Made by a program: the position numbers and the translations under genes. The notes beneath the pieces are model-generated. The model saw only the letters and a program-made list of their open reading frames with translations. It searched no databases and had not been told where the DNA came from. Source: Paenibacillus antri (lineage in GTDB: Bacteria; Bacillota; Bacilli; Paenibacillales; YIM-B00363). From it: a stretch of 64,000 nucleotides of DNA. Positions 60,646 to 64,000 of this stretch are shown piece after piece. The DNA is taken from assembly GCF_005765165.1 (NCBI RefSeq), contig NZ_VCIW01000019.1, positions 1-64,000 of the forward strand. Direction: 5' to 3'. Each line of letters opens with the position of its first letter. Positions within the stretch are counted from its first letter, which is position 1.

Positions 60646-61521
60646 ATGTCGACGGCGGGACCGATCGCCCCATACGTCCGGGAGAGCGACCATGCGTCGC
60701 GCCGGCCCTGGCGCGTGCCCGAGCGGCGGCTGCTCGATTATTTGCTCGTGTTCGTCCGGCGCGGGAGCTGCGTCTTTACGATCGACGGGCGGCGCCATGC
60801 GTTCCGGGACGGCGACTTCGTCCTGATCCAGCCCGGCTCCCTCTGCGAGCTGGAGGGACTGACGGAGACGGAGACGCCGTTCGCGCATTTCGATATTTTC
60901 TATACCCCCGATCGGGAGCGCAGCTTCCCGACGCGGCCGGGACAGACGGATTTGTCCGCGTATGCCGATCTGCTGCAGCCCCGGCTGGACGACGTCTTGG
61001 GCTACCCCGTCCCCGTCCGGCTCCGCCCGCGGGACCCGAAGCGGATGCGGGACGCCCTGCTGCGGCTCGTCGACGCGTGGCTGGAGGGCGGGCCGTTCGC
61101 GTCGCTGCGCGCGCAAGCGCCGGCGACGGAGCTCGTCGCGATGATCGCGGAGGATCATGCGCCGCCGGGTCAGGGCGGGACGCCGAAGGGCGAGCCGCCC
61201 GACGCGCTCCGCTGGATTCCGTCGTATTTGTCGCTTCATCTGCACGAGCCGCTGACCGTCGATACGATGGCCGCCCGCGCCGGCTTGTCGCCGTCCCGCT
61301 TCGCCGCCAAGTTCAAGGCGACGTACGGCTTGCCGCCGCATCGGTATTTGCTCGAGATGCGGCTGTCCCACGCGCGGGAGCTGCTGCGCACGACGGCGCT
61401 GTCGCAGGAGGCCGTCGCGGCGTATTGCGGCTTCGCGGACATTCACCATTTTTCGAAGGCGTTCAAGCGGCGGACGGGCGTCACCCCCGGCGCTTGGCGC
61501 GAGGAAGGAGCCCGATCGTAG
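60646..61521 (+). CDS. AraC family transcriptional regulator
   Basis: About 291 residues. N-terminal cupin (about 30-110; LLVFVRRGSCVFTIDGRRHAFRDGDFVLIQPG) and two HTH motifs (LTVDTMAARAGLSPSRFAAKFKATYG; QEAVAAYCGFADIHHFSKAFKRRTGVTPGAWR). The start at 60646 follows GGAGGAAGG. It probably activates the divergent phyH-like gene. The stop codon is immediately followed by the ATG of a radical SAM gene, so those two form one operon. Confidence 0.92.
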   Translation: MSTAGPIAPYVRESDHASRRPWRVPERRLLDYLLVFVRRGSCVFTIDGRRHAFRDGDFVLIQPGSLCELEGLTETETPFAHFDIFYTPDRERSFPTRPGQTDLSAYADLLQPRLDDVLGYPVPVRLRPRDPKRMRDALLRLVDAWLEGGPFASLRAQAPATELVAMIAEDHAPPGQGGTPKGEPPDALRWIPSYLSLHLHEPLTVDTMAARAGLSPSRFAAKFKATYGLPPHRYLLEMRLSHARELLRTTALSQEAVAAYCGFADIHHFSKAFKRRTGVTPGAWREEGARS

Positions 61522-62358
61522 ATGGCCGAGAAGACGAACCCGAAGCTGAGCGAGACGACGCCGAAGACGATGCTGACGCCGACCGGCGGCTTCCTCGCCG
61601 GCTATACCCATACGCTGAATCCGTACAGCGGCTGCTCGTTCGCATGCGCCTACTGCTACGTGCGCCGGATGCCCGTCGCCCTGTTCCGGGGCGAGCCGTG
61701 GGGCTCCTGGGTCGCCGCGAAGCGGTTCGACCCGAACGCGTTCCGCCGCGAACTCGCGCGCGCGTACAAGAAGGGGCCGACGTCGATCTTCCTCTCGTCG
61801 GCCACCGACCCGTATCAGCCCGCGGAGCACGGGCAACGGCTGACGCGCGAGCTGTTGGAGCTGCTCGCGAACGACCCGCCCGCGTTCCTGTTCGTGCAGA
61901 CGCGCAGCCCGCTCGCGACGCGCGACATCGACCTGTTCGCGCGCTTCCCGGCCGACCGGCTCCGCGTGAGCGTCACGGTCGAGACCGACCGCGACGATAT
62001 GCGCCGCGCGTTCGCCCCATATTCGCCGCCGATCGCCGGGCGGCTCCGAGCGCTGCGCCGGCTGCGGGACGCCGGCATTGCCACCCAAGCGGCGGTCGCG
62101 CCGCTGCTCCCTTGCACGGCGGGCTTCGCCGCCGCGCTGGCCGGGGTGACGGAACGCGTCACCCTCGACACGTTCGCGCTCGGCGACGGCGCGAGCGGAC
62201 GGCGCTCCGAGGCGCTCGGCATGCGAAGCCGCCTCGAAGCGCTTGGGCTCGCGGAATGGTACGCGCCCGAGAAACTGGAAGAAGTGCGCGGCCTATTCGC
62301 CGCGCACTTCCCGTCGGACCGCATATTCGTGTCGCAGGACGGCTTCGCCCCGCACTAA
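61522..62358 (+). CDS. SPL-family radical SAM protein (Rv2578c-like)
   Basis: 278 residues. The cluster motif is C38-S-F-A-C42-A-Y-C45 in NPYSGCSFACAYCYVR, followed by IFLSSATDPYQPAEHGQRLTRELLELL, a family hallmark. It resembles the spore photoproduct lyase superfamily, but lacks the extra cysteine region of true SplB, so it is a paralogue of unknown substrate. It starts right after the AraC stop, with AAGGAG 11 nt upstream. It overlaps nothing but nearly touches the convergent reductase gene. Confidence 0.88.
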   Translation: MAEKTNPKLSETTPKTMLTPTGGFLAGYTHTLNPYSGCSFACAYCYVRRMPVALFRGEPWGSWVAAKRFDPNAFRRELARAYKKGPTSIFLSSATDPYQPAEHGQRLTRELLELLANDPPAFLFVQTRSPLATRDIDLFARFPADRLRVSVTVETDRDDMRRAFAPYSPPIAGRLRALRRLRDAGIATQAAVAPLLPCTAGFAAALAGVTERVTLDTFALGDGASGRRSEALGMRSRLEALGLAEWYAPEKLEEVRGLFAAHFPSDRIFVSQDGFAPH

Positions 62359-62366
62359 CCCTTTTC

Positions 62367-63206
62367 CTAAAAATTGAAGTTGTCCGGATCGGCGCCGAAG
62401 CGGCGATTTTCGTTCATGGCGTCGATCTTGCCCATGTCCTCCGCGCTCAGCTCGAAGTCGAACACGTCCGCGTTTTCCTTAATGCGCGCTTCCTTCGTCG
62501 ATTTCGGAATCGTCACGACGCCGTGCTGGAGGTCCCAACGCAGCACGATCTGCGCCGTCGACTTGCCGTGCTTCGTCGCGAGCTCCTTCAGCGTCGGATG
62601 GTCGAGGTTATTGCCCTGCATGAGCGGGCTCCACGCCTCCATCTGGATGCCTTTCGACTTGCAATAGGAAAGCAGCTCCACCTGCGACAGCAGCGGATGA
62701 TACTCCACCTGATTGACCGCCGGCACGACGCCCGTGTCGTTAATAATGTCGTCGAGGTGATGGATATGGTGGTTGCTGACGCCGATCGCGCGCACCCGCT
62801 TCTCCTCGTACAGCTTCACGAGCGCCTTCCACGTCTCGCGATACTTGCCCTTCACCGGCCAATGCACCAGATACAGATCGACGTAGTCGAGCCCGAGCTT
62901 CTCGAGGCTCGCTTCGTGCGCGCGCAGCGTGCTGTCGAAGCCTTGATCCGCGTTCCACACCTTCGTCGTGATGAAGAGCTCCTCCCGCTTCACGCCGCTC
63001 TCCCGCACCGCCTTGCCGACGCCGGCTTCGTTGCCGTACACCGCCGCCGTATCGATGCTCCGATATCCGTTCGCGATCGCCGCCGCGACCGATTGCTCCA
63101 CCTGCGAGCCTTCCTCCACCCGCCATACGCCGAGGCCGAGCCAAGGCATCTTCACGCCGTTGTTCAGGGTCGTCGTATCCGCGAGCCCTCTCGCCGTTAC
63201 CGTCAT
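62367..63206 (-). CDS. Aldo/keto reductase
   Basis: 279 residues, a TIM-barrel NADPH-dependent reductase. The catalytic tetrad is D52, Y57, K82 and H115 (GYRSIDTAAVYGNE, TTKVW, LVHWP), and the nucleotide-binding IPKSTKEARIKEN is near the end. It resembles B. subtilis YvgN/YtbE, which reduce methylglyoxal and other aldehydes. GAAAGGAGCGGATCGAA lies before the ATG. A single gene with only 8 bp to the convergent gene. Confidence 0.95.
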   Translation of the reverse strand: MTVTARGLADTTTLNNGVKMPWLGLGVWRVEEGSQVEQSVAAAIANGYRSIDTAAVYGNEAGVGKAVRESGVKREELFITTKVWNADQGFDSTLRAHEASLEKLGLDYVDLYLVHWPVKGKYRETWKALVKLYEEKRVRAIGVSNHHIHHLDDIINDTGVVPAVNQVEYHPLLSQVELLSYCKSKGIQMEAWSPLMQGNNLDHPTLKELATKHGKSTAQIVLRWDLQHGVVTIPKSTKEARIKENADVFDFELSAEDMGKIDAMNENRRFGADPDNFNF

Positions 63207-63274
63207 TTCGATCCGCTCCTTTCGTTTCTAACGAACATGCTCCCCTTCGACTATACCAAAAGCGTCGGGAAAAA

Positions 63275-63298
63275 CAAAAAAGCCCCCTCGCGGGAGCT
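63275..63298 (-). terminator. Terminator after ydjO
   Basis: On the reverse strand AGCTCCC pairs with GGGGGCT (7 bp, one G-U) around four bases, followed by TTTTTTG. Confidence 0.85.
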
Positions 63299-63315
63299 CT
63301 CTTCGAAACCGTTCG

Positions 63316-63549
63316 TTATTCGGCGCCCAATTTCTTGATCGCCTTCTTCAAATCGTAGCCCGAATCGACGAGAATCGGCAGGCTCTTCGTGCCGCCGACC
63401 ATCACCGAACGGCACTGCGGGCAGGTCGGGACGTCCGCGAACGAATAATCCGCTCGCATCCATCCGTTGCAGCTTTCTTTCGTACAGGACCAGATGGACG
63501 TCATTTCGCTGGGGAAATCGTCGAACGATCGCTTCCGAGAGTAAAACAT
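63316..63549 (-). CDS. ydjO: YdjO family cold-inducible protein
   Basis: 77 residues with four cysteines as a zinc ribbon: C22 and C27 (WSCTKESCNGWMR), C43 and C46 (PTCPQCRSVM). This is the YdjO family, described as cold-inducible in B. subtilis; the molecular role is unknown. AAGGGTGGGG precedes the ATG. It lies 76 bp after the cold-shock gene, beyond a terminator, so partial read-through could link both. Confidence 0.85.
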   Translation of the reverse strand: MFYSRKRSFDDFPSEMTSIWSCTKESCNGWMRADYSFADVPTCPQCRSVMVGGTKSLPILVDSGYDLKKAIKKLGAE

Positions 63550-63577
63550 GTCAGCCCCACCCTTCTTGGTCTTCCTA

Positions 63578-63613
63578 GAAAAAAGGCTGCCCTACTCGGA
63601 AAGCAGGGCAGCC
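63578..63613 (-). terminator. Terminator after the cold-shock gene
   Basis: On the reverse strand GGCTGCCCT pairs perfectly with AGGGCAGCC (9 bp), followed by TTTTTTC. It lies between csp and ydjO. Confidence 0.92.
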
Positions 63614-63625
63614 GTTTTCTTCATC

Positions 63626-63829
63626 TTAGTATACTTTTACGACGTTCTCGGCTTGCTTGCCGCGTTGGCCTTGAACGACGTTGAATTCTACGCGTTGGCC
63701 TTCGTCAAGCGACTTGAAGCCTTCGCCCGTAATCGCGCTGAAGTGTACGAATACGTCTTCGCCGCCTTCAACCTCGATGAAACCGAAACCCTTTTCCGCG
63801 TTGAACCATTTCACTGTACCTGTTTGCAT
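63626..63829 (-). CDS. Cold-shock protein (CspA/CspB family)
   Basis: 67 residues, one OB-fold RNA chaperone. RNP1 (KGFGFIEV) and RNP2 (VFVHFSAI) are intact. It binds single-stranded nucleic acid and melts RNA structures. GGAGG lies 8 nt before the ATG. The predicted leader is about 115 nt with a terminator-like hairpin, similar in layout to other cold-shock leaders. Confidence 0.97.
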   Translation of the reverse strand: MQTGTVKWFNAEKGFGFIEVEGGEDVFVHFSAITGEGFKSLDEGQRVEFNVVQGQRGKQAENVVKVY

Positions 63830-63869
63830 TGTGTGTAGCCTCCAAAATGTTTATTGTTACATGGACTAT

Positions 63870-63898
63870 AAAAAAAGCCACCATCAAAAAGGTGCGGC
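63870..63898 (-). promoter_or_regulatory. Terminator-like hairpin in the csp leader
   Basis: On the reverse strand GC-CG-CACC pairs with GGTG-GC (six pairs, a two-base bulge) and is followed by TTTTTTTAT. It sits about 40 nt before the csp start codon. It could work as attenuator or temperature-sensitive structure. Confidence 0.6.
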
Positions 63899-63951
63899 AT
63901 CGCAACCCTTTCCAATAGGTGACTCAAAAAAGTCTCATATACGATAGTCTT

Positions 63952-63980
63952 ACTATGACACATCCGACGGAGAAAGTCAA
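63952..63980 (-). promoter_or_regulatory. csp promoter
   Basis: Reverse strand: -35 TTGACT (63975-63980), 17-bp spacer, -10 CATAGT (63952-63957). Confidence 0.7.
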
Positions 63981-64000
63981 ATTTTCAGAATACCTTTTTC

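Noticed and set aside
60612-63338. Very long plus-strand frame across AraC, the radical SAM gene and the reductase
   Set aside because: It is out of frame with three well supported genes on both strands and has an Arg/Pro/Ala-rich composition without domains.

Overview
The window is a 64 kb piece of chromosome from a GC-rich, spore-forming Firmicute of the Paenibacillaceae (Paenibacillus/Cohnella-like). The evidence is gene content (bofA, spo0F, rpoE delta, c-di-AMP riboswitch, S-layer-homology protein, YwhD, YwiB, YdjO), Bacillus-style ribosome binding sites, sigma-A, sigma-D and sigma-H type promoters, and gene order that follows Bacillus subtilis in several blocks. No insertion sequence, prophage, CRISPR array or tRNA gene was seen. 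Most of the window is core chromosome.

Layout. 1-5.8 kb (minus strand): 5' end of a 16S rRNA gene with its promoter, then bofA, yaaL, recR, ebfC, dnaX, an orphan PAS histidine kinase and the SRP RNA, which is the B. subtilis scr-dnaX-yaaK-recR-yaaL-bofA-rrn block. 5.8-18.4 kb (mostly minus): a spore-type lipoprotein, rpmE, an uncharacterised radical SAM gene, rho, murA, fba, spo0F, pyrG with a GGGC-type attenuator, rpoE, an inserted intracellular subtilase on the plus strand, then argS and ywiB. 18.5-34.9 kb: an AraC regulator, DedA, speB-speE, a class A PBP, a lipase-like hydrolase, a very large secreted beta-propeller protein beside an unusual GntR/solute-binding-protein fusion, ywhD, an M1 peptidase and a membrane protein.

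35.3-48.7 kb: a c-di-AMP riboswitch controlling an NlpC/P60 endopeptidase, an HD-GYP protein, a Crp/Fnr regulator, ExoA, a MerR/SRPBCC operon, a sulfurtransferase, a GNAT, motAB behind a consensus sigma-D promoter, trhO, a BASS transporter, chrA, a guanine-deaminase-like gene and a second orphan PAS kinase. 48.8-57.4 kb: a DUF2294 protein, an internally deleted uvsE remnant, a DUF420 protein, a BmrC/BmrD-type ABC pair behind a leader peptide and two tandem terminators, a 114-bp tandem repeat array, then catalase in an operon with a truncated Fur/PerR-like protein. 57.5-64 kb: an S-layer-type 5'-nucleotidase, a phytanoyl-CoA-dioxygenase-like gene divergent from an AraC regulator, an SPL-like radical SAM protein, an aldo/keto reductase, YdjO and a cold-shock protein with a long leader.

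The most noteworthy points are regulatory: the bmr-like leader with two stacked terminators and a palindrome at the promoter; the 114-bp repeat array carrying eight AT-rich near-palindromes; the DNA-binding-only Fur-like protein encoded behind catalase; the GntR-SBP fusion beside tandem operator-like repeats; the pyrG GGGC leader; and the in-frame gutted uvsE. I did not find one large wholly new system such as a defence island.
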